Notes: a model not told the origin generated them from the sequence alone. Counted from the stretch's first letter, positions 1 through 6,796 are shown. The stretch is 10,063 nucleotides of DNA from Chthoniobacteraceae bacterium (GCA_947478975.1 CANJYI010000068.1:1-10063); one strand, 5' to 3'. Made by a program: numbers and translations.

Positions 1-356
1 AATTACGTATTCAGGAGGAGCGAAGTAGATTGGGTCGCCTTCGAGTTCAGCGAGGTTCCTGCGGGCAAGTGCCCAAGCGTGAAGGGAGTCGATGCCGGCC
101 AGATAGATGTCTGCCTTGAAGCCGGACTCGTGGTGAATGAGGTTGAAGTGACCCCTTTGTCCCCGGGCCTGTTCAATTTGGAGAATCTCTCGAGGCGGAG
201 GACATCCTCCGGGCGGAGGGAAACGACAACATCTATGTCGTTCGTCATGCGGGGCTCGCCGTAATAGATGGCCGCGACACTGCCTGTGACCATGTACCGG
301 AGACCCAGTTCATTGAACTTCCGGGTGAAAATCAAAAAAGGCTCAAAAGGAGGCAT
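1..356 (-). pseudogene. Nucleotidyltransferase-fold protein gene, frameshifted, cut by the window edge
   Basis: The ATG at 356 opens a frame with a nucleotidyltransferase-like N-terminus: residues 22-40 read MVTGSVAAIYYGEPRMTND, followed by DVVVSLRPEDVLRL, the usual GSxAxxxYGxPRxTxDID pattern of small minimal nucleotidyltransferase-like proteins. After about position 192 this frame turns into low-complexity sequence. The homologous continuation is in another minus-strand frame (CPPREILQIEQ from 204 down, then HFNLIHHESGFKADIYLAG, ending APPEYVI at the window edge). The family normally has roughly ten more residues between these blocks, so the lesion looks like a small non-triplet deletion and not a single-base error. 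The start overlaps the upstream 65-residue gene by 14 bases, so the two are probably co-transcribed. The product should be non-functional unless the sequence is wrong. Family membership is recognised from motif memory; the substrate is unknown. Confidence 0.75.
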
Positions 357-540
357 GCAGGAAGATTTCTTTGACGCGTTGCTGTATCTCGTGGTCGCTC
401 CAGTCCGGATGTAATTGGCGGAGGCGCGCGGCTTTAAGCTTTCGCGCGGACCAGTACAGGCCAAAGGCCGTGCGCAGCTTTTGGGCGCCGCTCATTTGGC
501 GCAGAGCGGCCAGATACTCGGGAGAAAGAGACGAACCCAT
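343..540 (-). CDS. Small protein of unknown function paired with the nucleotidyltransferase gene
   Basis: A 65-residue soluble, charged protein beginning MGSSLSPEYLAALRQMSG and ending EIFLHASF. It looks mostly helical, with a middle segment GAQKLRTAFGLYWSARKLKAARLRQ and a C-terminal HPDWSDHEIQQRVKEIF. Short proteins of this shape (MSGxxKLxxAFxLY..AR, then HP, then a VKE-like helix) are often encoded directly upstream of nucleotidyltransferase-like genes; that pairing is from general knowledge. Here its stop codon lies inside the start of the nucleotidyltransferase gene (14-base overlap), which supports coupling. The pair may be a toxin-antitoxin-like or regulatory module, but nothing in the sequence proves this. 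The partner is broken, so this gene may be a remnant. No Shine-Dalgarno sequence is visible before the ATG. Confidence 0.6.
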   Translation of the reverse strand: MGSSLSPEYLAALRQMSGAQKLRTAFGLYWSARKLKAARLRQLHPDWSDHEIQQRVKEIFLHASF

Positions 541-545
541 ACCGC

Positions 546-555
546 AGACTAGTCT
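546..555. promoter_or_regulatory. 10-bp palindrome just upstream of the small accessory gene
   Basis: AGACTAGTCT is a perfect inverted repeat ending five bases before the ATG of the 65-residue gene (ATG at 540, minus strand). A palindrome at this position could be an operator for autoregulation, as is common for small two-gene modules. Only one copy is seen and the length is modest, so it may be chance. Confidence 0.2.
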
Positions 556-677
556 TGAAGGGCGCTCCTCACAAGCGGACGGGAATCCGAAACCTCGGGG
601 GCTGTTCCAAGAATGGAGATCAGCGTGAGACAGCCCGGGGCGGGCACGGATTTCGGTTTTGCTTCCGGAAGCGTGAT

Positions 678-1652
678 CTATCGGCTGAAGCCCATGGCTT
701 TGCGGACGCGTTGCATTGTGGGCAGGGCGACGGCGCGGGCGCGGGCGGCGCCGTCGGCAAGGATGGCGTCCAGAATTGCGGGGTCGGCGGCCAGTTCGGT
801 ACGGCGGGCGCGGAACGGTGCAAAGTGTTCCCAGATGGCTTCAAACAGCCGCTTTTTGAAGTCGCCGTAACCGGTTCCGCCGGCGCGGAAATCGGACTCC
901 ATCTGCGCCACCTGTTCCGTTGAGGCGACGAGTCTGTAGAGGGCCACGATGGACGAGGCCGTAGGGTCCTTGGGCGCCTCAACCGGCTGGGAGTCGGTGA
1001 CGATGCTCATGACTTTTTTGCGGAGCACCTTCTCCTCTTCAAAAAGGCCGATGGTGTTGTTGTAGCTCTTGCTCATCTTTTGACCGTCGAGGCCGATGAC
1101 GGTCGCCATCTCGGGCACGATGCTGGGCTGGGGCACGGTGAAGACTGCGCCGAAGAGGCGGTTGGCCTTTTCTGCGAGATCCCGGGTGACCTCGACGTGC
1201 TGTTTCTGGTCCTTGCCTACGGGCACGATGTTGCTGTTGTAGAGAAGGATGTCGGCGGCCATGAGGACGGGGTATGCAAAGAGGCCGTGCGACGGCACAA
1301 TGCCCTTGGCCACCTGGTCCTTGTAGGCGTGGCAGTTCTCGAGCATCGGCATGGGCGTGAGGCAGGTGAGGAGCCAGGCCAGTTCTGTGACCTCGGGGAC
1401 GTCGCTCTGCCGGAAGAGGACGGCCTTTTGCGGGTCGAGCCCGCACGCAAGAAAGTCGAGGGCAACCGAGCGCGAATGGTCACGCAGGTCCGCCGGATTG
1501 TGGACCGTGGTGAAGGCGTGGTAGTCCGCGATGAAATAAAAGGCCTCGCCCTTTTCCTGCCACTCGATGCCCGGCTTCATCATGCCGAAATAGTTGCCGA
1601 GATGTGGACGGCCGGTGGGCTTGATGCCTGAGAGGATGCGGGGCGCTGCCAT
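678..1652 (-). CDS. trpS: Tryptophan--tRNA ligase
   Basis: A complete 324-residue class I aminoacyl-tRNA synthetase, the usual length for bacterial TrpS. It charges tRNA-Trp with tryptophan using ATP in the cytoplasm. The HIGH-type ATP site is PTGRPHLGN at residues 12-20 and the KMSKS loop is KMSKS at 192-196. Between them are conserved stretches such as FIADYHAFTT (40-49), AYPVLMAADILLYNSNIVPVG (126-146) and QHVEVTRDLA (151-160). The frame stays open far upstream, but MAAPRILSGIKPTG at 1652 is the family-like start and leaves only a few residues before the ATP-binding motif. No clear Shine-Dalgarno lies before it. It is divergent from the PHP phosphatase gene, with 135 bp between them. No T-box or leader-peptide attenuator is visible in that gap. 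Confidence 0.96.
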   Translation of the reverse strand: MAAPRILSGIKPTGRPHLGNYFGMMKPGIEWQEKGEAFYFIADYHAFTTVHNPADLRDHSRSVALDFLACGLDPQKAVLFRQSDVPEVTELAWLLTCLTPMPMLENCHAYKDQVAKGIVPSHGLFAYPVLMAADILLYNSNIVPVGKDQKQHVEVTRDLAEKANRLFGAVFTVPQPSIVPEMATVIGLDGQKMSKSYNNTIGLFEEEKVLRKKVMSIVTDSQPVEAPKDPTASSIVALYRLVASTEQVAQMESDFRAGGTGYGDFKKRLFEAIWEHFAPFRARRTELAADPAILDAILADGAARARAVALPTMQRVRKAMGFSR

Positions 1653-1657
1653 AGGGG

Positions 1658-1670
1658 GCGGATCATCCGC
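1658..1670. promoter_or_regulatory. Inverted repeat in the trpS leader
   Basis: GCGGATCATCCGC is a perfect 6+1+6 inverted repeat lying five bases upstream of the trpS start codon, in the divergent trpS/PHP spacer. As DNA it could be a repressor half-site pair. As RNA on the trpS strand it could form a four-pair hairpin (GCGG/CCGC, loop ATGAT) over the ribosome-binding area. Neither role is proven. Confidence 0.25.
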
Positions 1671-1774
1671 GCAAACAGGGGTGCTGCACAAGGAATTCGG
1701 GCGGACTGCGGCTGCGTGCGCGTGTGCGAGTGCCGGGGGTGGAGAATTGTCTTCGTGAGTTTTGCGGCTTCGTG

Positions 1775-1778
1775 TGAG
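1775..1778 (+). promoter_or_regulatory. Shine-Dalgarno site setting the PHP phosphatase start
   Basis: GAGG lies nine bases before the ATG at 1788. It favours this start over in-frame upstream candidates near 1716, whose codons give a residue string unlike the PHP family. It is the clearest ribosome-binding site in the window; most other genes here have none. Confidence 0.5.
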
Positions 1779-1787
1779 GTTACGAGG

Positions 1788-2621
1788 ATGCCCTGCTCCG
1801 GACTTACCGACTACCACGTGCACACGCCGCTCTGCCGGCATGCGGAGGGCTGGCCCTTGGAGATGGCGGCCCGTGCCGTGGAGCTTGGGTTGGCGGAGCT
1901 CGGGTTCGCGGACCACAATCCGATGCCGGTGCTTTTCGACGACTGGCGGATGCTCCGGGAGGAGCTGCCCCAGTACCTCGAGCAGGTGGATTGGGCGCGC
2001 CGGCAGTTCCCCCTTTTGCCGATCAGGCTCGGTATGGAGATGGATTTTTTGGAGGGGTGCGAGGCGTGGTGGGAGGAGCTGCGCGGCGCGGCCCCGTGGG
2101 ACTTTTGGATTGGAAGTGTCCACTACCTCGCGGACGGGATGGAGGTGGACAATCCGAAGTATCTGAGTCGCTACAAGGAGTCGGATCCGGGCGACATGTG
2201 GGCGGCCTATTGGGAGCGCTACGAGGAGTGCATCCGCTCGGGCTGGTTTGACTTTGTGGCGCACCCGGATCTGCCCAAGAAATTTGGCTTCCTGCCGGAG
2301 GGTGATTTGAGGCGGTTTTACGAGCCTAGTATTCAGGCGCTTGTGGATACCGGACTCGCCTACGAAATCAACACTGCCGGGCTGCGCAAGGACTGCCGCG
2401 AGTTGTATCCGTCGCGCCAGTTTGCGGCACTCGCCCGCGAGGCTGGGGTTCCGGTTCTGATCAATTCCGACGCTCACGCTGTGGGTGAGTTGGGGGCGGG
2501 CTACGCGGAGGCGGTGGCCCTGTTGCGCGAGGTGGGCTACACGGAGGTGGTGCGGTACGAGGGGCGCAGGAGGGTTTCGGTCCCATTGCCCGGCGGGGTT
2601 TCTGCGGGGGGTGAACGGTGA
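1788..2621 (+). CDS. PHP-domain phosphatase, histidinol-phosphatase (HisJ) family
   Basis: A complete 277-residue PHP-fold metallophosphoesterase. The metal-binding and catalytic motifs are all present in order: HVH at residues 10-12, DH at 42-43, the GMEMDF glutamate E84, GSVHY with H112, AHPDL with H159 and NSDAH with D228 and H230. This matches the HisJ-type histidinol-phosphatases, which hydrolyse L-histidinol phosphate to histidinol in histidine synthesis. The intervening HNPMP and FDDWRM segments are typical of the family. The start MPCSGLTDYHVH places the first motif near the N-terminus, as expected. The stop overlaps the start of folP by four bases (GTGA), so the two are probably translated together. 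No other histidine genes are nearby, so a different phosphorylated substrate, possibly in folate synthesis, is conceivable. Confidence 0.82.
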   Translation: MPCSGLTDYHVHTPLCRHAEGWPLEMAARAVELGLAELGFADHNPMPVLFDDWRMLREELPQYLEQVDWARRQFPLLPIRLGMEMDFLEGCEAWWEELRGAAPWDFWIGSVHYLADGMEVDNPKYLSRYKESDPGDMWAAYWERYEECIRSGWFDFVAHPDLPKKFGFLPEGDLRRFYEPSIQALVDTGLAYEINTAGLRKDCRELYPSRQFAALAREAGVPVLINSDAHAVGELGAGYAEAVALLREVGYTEVVRYEGRRRVSVPLPGGVSAGGER

Positions 2622-3451
2622 TTTTACGCGCCCGCAGCCATGTGCTTTCCTTCCCCAGGCCGCCGCTGGTGATGGGGATTGTGAACCTCTCCGTGGACTC
2701 TTTTTCCGGCGACGGTGTTTCGGATTGCAGCGCCGCGCTGGTTCATGCCGAGCGGTTGTTGGCCGACGGCGCGGACATTATTGATGTGGGCGCGGAGAGC
2801 GCGCGGACAAACCGCGGACCGATTTCCGCTGGCGAAGAAGCGGATCGGTTGTGCGAATTTATCGGGCTGTGGAAGGGTGCCGGCCACACGGCGTTGCTTT
2901 CGCTAAATACATGGCGCCCAGAGGTTGCGGAATGGGTGCTGGTGGAGGGAGGCGATCTGCTCAACGACATCGGGGGCCTGCCGGATGACCGGAACGCACA
3001 GGCCTGCGCACGGCACGGGGCGGCGCTGCTGGTCATGCACAGCGTCGGCGTGCCGAAGGTGCCCCACACGCACGTGGGCTACGGGGATGTGATGGGCACG
3101 CTCGAGGCGTTTTTCGAGGAGAAGCTCTCCCTTTGCGAAAGGGCTGGGTTGGAGCGCGAATCCATCCTGCTGGATCCCGGCATTGATTTTGCGAAGCAGC
3201 GGGACGACAACCTGCGAATTTACGCGAACCTGGAACGGTTGCACAGCTTCGGACGCCCCCTGCTCCTGCCGGTTTCGAGGAAGACGGTGATCGGGGAGGT
3301 GCTGGGCCTGGCAAACGCTGCCGAACGGGATGCGGGGACGGTGGCCTGTATCGTGCAGGGGATGCTCCGCGGCGCGCAGGTGTTTCGCGTCCACAATGTG
3401 CGGGCGGCGGTGGCGGCGGTGCGGACGGTTGGGGCGGTCTTGGAGCTGTGA
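2618..3451 (+). CDS. folP: Dihydropteroate synthase (divergent)
   Basis: A 277-residue TIM-barrel protein of the pterin-binding family. Dihydropteroate synthase joins p-aminobenzoate to 6-hydroxymethyl-dihydropterin diphosphate in folate synthesis. Recognisable blocks in order: MGIVNLSVDSFSGDG (19-33), ADIIDVGAESAR (52-63), LLNDIGG (114-120), LLVMHSVG (137-144), LLDPGI (184-189), PVSRKTVIG (218-226) with the active-site lysine K222, and FRVHNV (256-261). Several are altered from the textbook enzyme: NLSVDSFS replaces NVTPDSFS, SLNTW with N97 replaces the usual S/I-D-T, ESARTNRGP replaces ESTRPG, and GIDFAKQRDDN replaces GIGFGK. It may be a lineage variant of the real enzyme or a related paralogue. 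It starts with GTG inside the end of the PHP gene, indicating translational coupling. Confidence 0.85.
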   Translation: MILRARSHVLSFPRPPLVMGIVNLSVDSFSGDGVSDCSAALVHAERLLADGADIIDVGAESARTNRGPISAGEEADRLCEFIGLWKGAGHTALLSLNTWRPEVAEWVLVEGGDLLNDIGGLPDDRNAQACARHGAALLVMHSVGVPKVPHTHVGYGDVMGTLEAFFEEKLSLCERAGLERESILLDPGIDFAKQRDDNLRIYANLERLHSFGRPLLLPVSRKTVIGEVLGLANAAERDAGTVACIVQGMLRGAQVFRVHNVRAAVAAVRTVGAVLEL

Positions 3452-3490
3452 TTGCGCGACGCGGCCCCTAGGGGGTCAGGCTGAGTGGGG

Positions 3491-3520
3491 TTTACTAATC
3501 GGAAACCCTTTCGTTATAAC
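3491..3520 (+). promoter_or_regulatory. Sigma70-like promoter, possibly giving a leaderless mRNA
   Basis: TTTACT (3491-3496) and TATAAC (3515-3520) resemble -35 and -10 boxes with an 18-base spacer, in a locally AT-richer stretch after folP. The -10 box ends only five bases before the ATG at 3526, so transcription would begin at or next to the start codon and leave no leader. No Shine-Dalgarno is present. Confidence 0.45.
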
Positions 3521-3525
3521 AAGCC

Positions 3526-4341
3526 ATGCGTCCTACCCTCCTGTTCCTTTCCCTCCTTTGGGCAACCGTGTCGATCGCTTCAGCGGAACCCGTGAAGCCC
3601 CTGCGGGGGTTGATGGTGACGGGGGGCTGCTGCCATGATTACACAAATCAAAAAAGGATTCTGGCCGAGGGTCTTTCCGCGCGTCTGCCGGTGCAGTGGA
3701 CCGTGGTGCACGATGTGGTGTTGGTGGACGGCAAGGACACCGCCGCGACGCGCGAGCATGTGACTTCCGCCTATGCGAAAGAGAACTGGGCGGAGGGGTA
3801 CGACGTGGTGCTGCACAACGAGTGCTTTGGCGCGATCAAGGACGAGGCCTTCATCGAAAGAATCACCAAGCCGCACAAGGCCGGGCTGCCGGCGGTGTTT
3901 CTGCACTGCTCGATGCATAGCTATCGGGCTGCCGGGAACGCGGATCTCTGGCGCGAGATCATCGGGGTGAAGAGCACCTTTCACGAGCCCGGAGCAGTCC
4001 TGACTGTGAAGGCGTCCGCAGCGGGCCATCCGGTGATGGCGGGTTTTCCGGCGGTGTTTGTGACGCCGGAGAAGGACGAGCTGTACGTGGCTGAGAAGTT
4101 TTATGACACGGCCACGGCTCTGGCCACCGTGTTCAGCGAGAAGCGGCAGGTGGAGAATCCGGTGGTTTGGGTGAACCAGACGGGGTTGCTGCGGTCCTTC
4201 TCAACCTCGCTGGGCCATTTGAATTCAACGATGGAAAGGCCCGAGTATCTCGACCTCGTGGCGCGCGGGCTTTTGTGGGCCTGCGGAAAGCTGGACGCGA
4301 CGGGCAAGCCGGCGCCCGGATACGAGGCGCCGGTCAAGTAG
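3526..4341 (+). CDS. Exported ThuA-like domain protein
   Basis: A complete 271-residue protein with a typical signal peptide: MRPT, a hydrophobic run LLFLSLLWATVSI, then ASA at 18-20 as a likely signal peptidase I site. The mature part has the glutamine-amidotransferase-like flavodoxin fold of the ThuA family: LRGLMVTGGCCHDY (26-39), YDVVLHNEC (92-100), PAVFLHCSMHSYR (122-134), GHPVMAGFP (167-175), DELY (184-187) and the closing block LLRSFSTSLGH (221-231) to ARGLLWACG (246-254). ThuA proteins are linked to sugar and trehalose utilisation and are abundant as secreted proteins in Planctomycetes and Verrucomicrobia; their activity is poorly defined. The likely location is the periplasm or outside the cell. 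It appears monocistronic, with a promoter-like sequence in front and a convergent gene two bases after its stop. Confidence 0.85.
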   Translation: MRPTLLFLSLLWATVSIASAEPVKPLRGLMVTGGCCHDYTNQKRILAEGLSARLPVQWTVVHDVVLVDGKDTAATREHVTSAYAKENWAEGYDVVLHNECFGAIKDEAFIERITKPHKAGLPAVFLHCSMHSYRAAGNADLWREIIGVKSTFHEPGAVLTVKASAAGHPVMAGFPAVFVTPEKDELYVAEKFYDTATALATVFSEKRQVENPVVWVNQTGLLRSFSTSLGHLNSTMERPEYLDLVARGLLWACGKLDATGKPAPGYEAPVK

Positions 4342-4343
4342 GG

Positions 4344-4658
4344 CTAGGCGGACTCTTCGGTCCCCTCTCCTGCGGTAGGCTCGGCGTCTGGGGACGGGAC
4401 TTCGGCGGGGCGGCGCTCCTCGAGCATGCGGTCGAGGGAGGCGACGTCGTCCCAGGGCAGGCGTTTGCGCTGGTATTTGCGCCAGATGATATCGCGCAGG
4501 ATTTCCAGTTCGTCGATGGGCGGCACCTCGTAGTAGGACCACTGGGCTTCGGAGGGCACCTTGGATTGGAACTTCCAGCGGCCGCCGAACCGTTCGGCTC
4601 GCACCTCGCGTTTTTCACCCTCTGGGGTGGTGGTTTTCCAGACGTGGACGTTTCGCAT
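4344..4658 (-). CDS. Conserved-looking small protein of unknown function
   Basis: A 104-residue cytoplasmic protein, MRNVHVWKTTTPEGEKREVR at the start. The first half looks like a small beta sheet rich in aromatic and basic residues (AERFGGRWKFQSKV, then WSYYEVPP). The middle is helical with IDELEILRDIIWRKYQRKRLPWDDV, and the tail from about residue 84 is acidic, proline- and alanine-rich and probably disordered. It has no signal peptide and no motif I can assign. Similar short proteins seem to occur in Opitutia genomes, but I cannot confirm that here. Coding is supported by a balanced composition and a fit exactly between two genes: two bases separate its stop from the ThuA gene, and it diverges from the CPBP gene with 55 bp between starts. 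Confidence 0.6.
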   Translation of the reverse strand: MRNVHVWKTTTPEGEKREVRAERFGGRWKFQSKVPSEAQWSYYEVPPIDELEILRDIIWRKYQRKRLPWDDVASLDRMLEERRPAEVPSPDAEPTAGEGTEESA

Positions 4659-4713
4659 GCAGATCGGTTTTTAGGGTGGAGCGGCGGGTGCCTTCCTTCA
4701 GAATAGACCAATC

Positions 4714-5598
4714 GTGAAGGAAGCGGGAAAAATTTTTGCGTACCTGTGCGGGGTGCTGTTTTTGGGCGGGCTGCTTGCGCCCCTCCTGTATTGGGGCGCG
4801 CAGGCCCTGGCGGATGCGGGGGTGCTGGTGGTGCTCCGGAAGTTTGCGTTCCAGAAGTACTTTAACCGGGGCGTGCTCATTGCGGCCGTGGCGCTGCTCT
4901 GGCCCTTGGTGCGTTGGCTGGGGATTCGCAACTGGCGGCCTCCGGCCTTTCGGAGCGATGCGTTGTGGAAGGGGCGGCTGTGGGCGGGTTTTTGCGCCGG
5001 CGCCGGCGCGATGGTGCTGCTGGGTGCGGCCCTCTGGGGGCTGGGTGTGTACCGGTTCAGGGGCGTACCGGATGCGGCGGCGGTTTTGTCGGTGACGGGT
5101 TCGGCGGTGGCCGTGAGTCTGCTGGAGGAGGCGCTGTTTCGGGGGGCGCTTGCGGGGCTGCTTTTGCGCGGGATGGGTGCGGCGGGGTCGTTGTGGTGGA
5201 CGAGCGGCTTGTTTGCCCTGGTGCATTTTCTCAAGCCGGATCCGTCTGTGAAGGTGCCAGAGGTGGGTTGGTTTTCGGGTTTTGAACTGGTGCCGCATTC
5301 CTTCCACCAGTTTGCCCAGCCGCTGTTGTTCCTAGGGGGGTTCGGCACCTTGCTGACGCTTGGATTGGTACTGGGGATGGCGGCGCACCGGACCGGCTCG
5401 CTTTGGATGAGCATTGGGTTTCACGCGGGCCTGGTGCTGGCGAAGGGGGTTTTCCTAAAGTCCTTCGGGCTGGTTTCCGAATTCCAACCCTGGGCGGGGC
5501 CTGAATTGCAGATAGGGCTGGCCCCGGTTTGCGCCCTGCTTTTGGGAGGCTGCGCCGTGTGGTGGCGGACGCGTCCCCCGGGGGTCGCCTTGCCCTAA
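4714..5598 (+). CDS. CPBP-family intramembrane metalloprotease-like protein
   Basis: A 294-residue polytopic membrane protein with several hydrophobic segments (about 8-27, 53-69, 88-112, 125-137, 157-172, 202-222, 232-248 and 265-283). The CPBP (CAAX protease/bacteriocin-processing, Rce1-like) motifs are present: EEALFRG with E138, E139 and R143, then FALVHF with H171, and GFHAG with H237 in a later helix. These residues form the glutamate/histidine active site in the Rce1 fold. Family members cleave prenylated proteins or peptides, or help in bacteriocin self-immunity; the substrate here is unknown. The only start matching the open frame is GTG at 4714, since an in-frame stop lies at 4672. 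No Shine-Dalgarno is visible. Only 40 bp, containing a parS-like site, separate it from the cysteine desulfurase gene. Confidence 0.82.
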   Translation: MKEAGKIFAYLCGVLFLGGLLAPLLYWGAQALADAGVLVVLRKFAFQKYFNRGVLIAAVALLWPLVRWLGIRNWRPPAFRSDALWKGRLWAGFCAGAGAMVLLGAALWGLGVYRFRGVPDAAAVLSVTGSAVAVSLLEEALFRGALAGLLLRGMGAAGSLWWTSGLFALVHFLKPDPSVKVPEVGWFSGFELVPHSFHQFAQPLLFLGGFGTLLTLGLVLGMAAHRTGSLWMSIGFHAGLVLAKGVFLKSFGLVSEFQPWAGPELQIGLAPVCALLLGGCAVWWRTRPPGVALP

Positions 5599-5605
5599 GC
5601 CCCCC

Positions 5606-5621
5606 TGTTCCACGTGGAACA
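5606..5621. promoter_or_regulatory. parS: parS centromere site 1 (perfect 16-bp palindrome)
   Basis: TGTTCCACGTGGAACA is a perfect palindrome and fits the bacterial parS consensus TGTTNCACGTGNAACA, identical in its core to the pseudomonad form. parS is where ParB loads as a CTP-dependent clamp before spreading, to drive origin segregation with ParA. It lies between the CPBP stop (5598) and the cysteine desulfurase start (5639). The match is seen directly; binding is inferred. Confidence 0.85.
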
Positions 5622-5638
5622 CCCTCCCTTTACGCGCC

Positions 5639-6790
5639 ATGCTTTACTTCGATCACAACGCCTCCGGCCCCCTTTCCCCGGCAGCGCGGGAGGCCTGGCT
5701 GGACGCGCAGGAGCGGTTTCCCGCCAACCCCTCCAGTCTGCACCGTCCCGGCCAGCGTGCGGAGGCCGCCCTGGACGCGGCTCGCGCCAGCGTCGCCTCG
5801 CACCTGGGCTGCAGGGAGGCCGGCCTTGTCTGGACCAGCGGAGCGACGGAGGCGGCCGGCGCGGTGTTTGGCCACCTGGCGCAACAGGCGGAGCCTGGCG
5901 CCGGGGTGTGGCTTTCCGCGGTGGAGCATCCGTGTGTGCTGGAGTCGGCGGAGCGGGCCTTCGGGGGGCGGGTGCGCAGGCTGCCCGTGTCCGTGGGCGG
6001 TGTGCTGGATCTGGGTGTGCTGGAAGTTGCCCTGGCTGCGGAGCGCCCTGCGGCGGTGGCGGTGATGGCTGCCAGCAACGAGACCGGGGTGCTTCAACCC
6101 TGGGAGGCGGTGCAGGCGCTTTGCCGCAGGGCGGGGGTGCCCTTTGTGTGCGATGCGACCCAGTGGATTGGCCGGCTTCCTGCCGGTGGTATGGGGGGGT
6201 GTGACTTTGTGTTCGGTAGCGGCCACAAGTGCGGCGCACCGGTGGGAACGGGTTTTTTGAGCGTGGGCGCGAGTCCGTTTCGGTTGCGTCCCCTGCTCTG
6301 CGGCGGACCTCAGGAGGACGGGCGGCGGGCGGGGACCCAGAACGTAGCGGGGGCGGTGGCGTTCGCCGCGGCGCTCGCGGACTGTGCCGGGAGGTTTGCT
6401 GGCATTCCGGAGCGGCTGGAGTGGCGGGGCCGTTTCGAGGAGGGGCTTTGCCGGGTGCTGCCCGGGGCGCGGATTCTTGGTTCCGGGGAGGAGAGGCTTT
6501 GGAACACGGTGGCGTTCCTTCCGCCTGCATTGGCGGATTGCCGGCAGCGGTGGGTGGTGCGGTTGGATGCCGCGGGGGTGGCGGCGTCGAGTGGGTCGGC
6601 GTGTGCGAGCGGAAAGGAGCAACCGTCCCATGTGTTGGAGGCGATGGGGGTGCCGGCGGGCGACGCGGACCGGGTGCTCCGGTTGAGCGGGGGTTGGGAG
6701 ACGGGTTGGACGGAGTGGGAGGAGGTGGGGCGGCGGATTGGAGGGGTTTACGCGCGGCTGGGTGGGTTAGAGGCCTTAAAACAGGCTTAA
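5639..6790 (+). CDS. Cysteine desulfurase (group I, NifS/IscS-like)
   Basis: A complete 383-residue fold-type I PLP enzyme that removes sulfur from cysteine to give alanine and an enzyme-bound persulfide. Key features: YFDHNASGPLSP at the N-terminus, TSGATEA (66-72), VEHPCV with H97 over the cofactor, NETGVLQP (147-154), CDATQ with D172 and Q175, SGHKCGAPVG with the PLP lysine K197, RRAGTQN (229-235), and the group I catalytic loop SSGSACASGKEQPSHVL (317-333) with persulfide cysteine C322. The length is typical. It has no neighbouring iscU, iscR or nif genes, but mnmG follows 178 bp downstream, so sulfur delivery for tRNA thiolation is a reasonable role. The start ATG follows parS site 1 by 17 bases, with no Shine-Dalgarno. 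Confidence 0.9.
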   Translation: MLYFDHNASGPLSPAAREAWLDAQERFPANPSSLHRPGQRAEAALDAARASVASHLGCREAGLVWTSGATEAAGAVFGHLAQQAEPGAGVWLSAVEHPCVLESAERAFGGRVRRLPVSVGGVLDLGVLEVALAAERPAAVAVMAASNETGVLQPWEAVQALCRRAGVPFVCDATQWIGRLPAGGMGGCDFVFGSGHKCGAPVGTGFLSVGASPFRLRPLLCGGPQEDGRRAGTQNVAGAVAFAAALADCAGRFAGIPERLEWRGRFEEGLCRVLPGARILGSGEERLWNTVAFLPPALADCRQRWVVRLDAAGVAASSGSACASGKEQPSHVLEAMGVPAGDADRVLRLSGGWETGWTEWEEVGRRIGGVYARLGGLEALKQA

Positions 6791-6796
6791 ACGCAC

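Noticed and set aside
661..672. GCTTCCGGAAGC palindrome after the trpS stop as a terminator
   Set aside because: Only four base pairs can form with a realistic loop, and no T-run follows on the trpS strand.
1653..1787. T-box or trp attenuator upstream of trpS
   Set aside because: No T-box core, no specifier stem and no tryptophan-rich leader peptide could be seen in the 135-bp spacer.
1653..2477. N-terminal extension of the trpS frame to a start at 2477
   Set aside because: The extension is antisense to the PHP phosphatase, gives a residue string without domain character, and TrpS proteins start a few residues before the PTGxxHLGN motif.
3462..3476. CCCCTAGGGG inverted repeat after folP as a terminator
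   Set aside because: Too short a stem once a loop is allowed and no T-run follows.
5595..6631. Two long minus-strand frames (over 300 codons) opposite the cysteine desulfurase
   Set aside because: Both are extremely proline- and arginine-rich, as expected for antisense readings of GC-rich coding DNA; the plus strand carries an intact enzyme.
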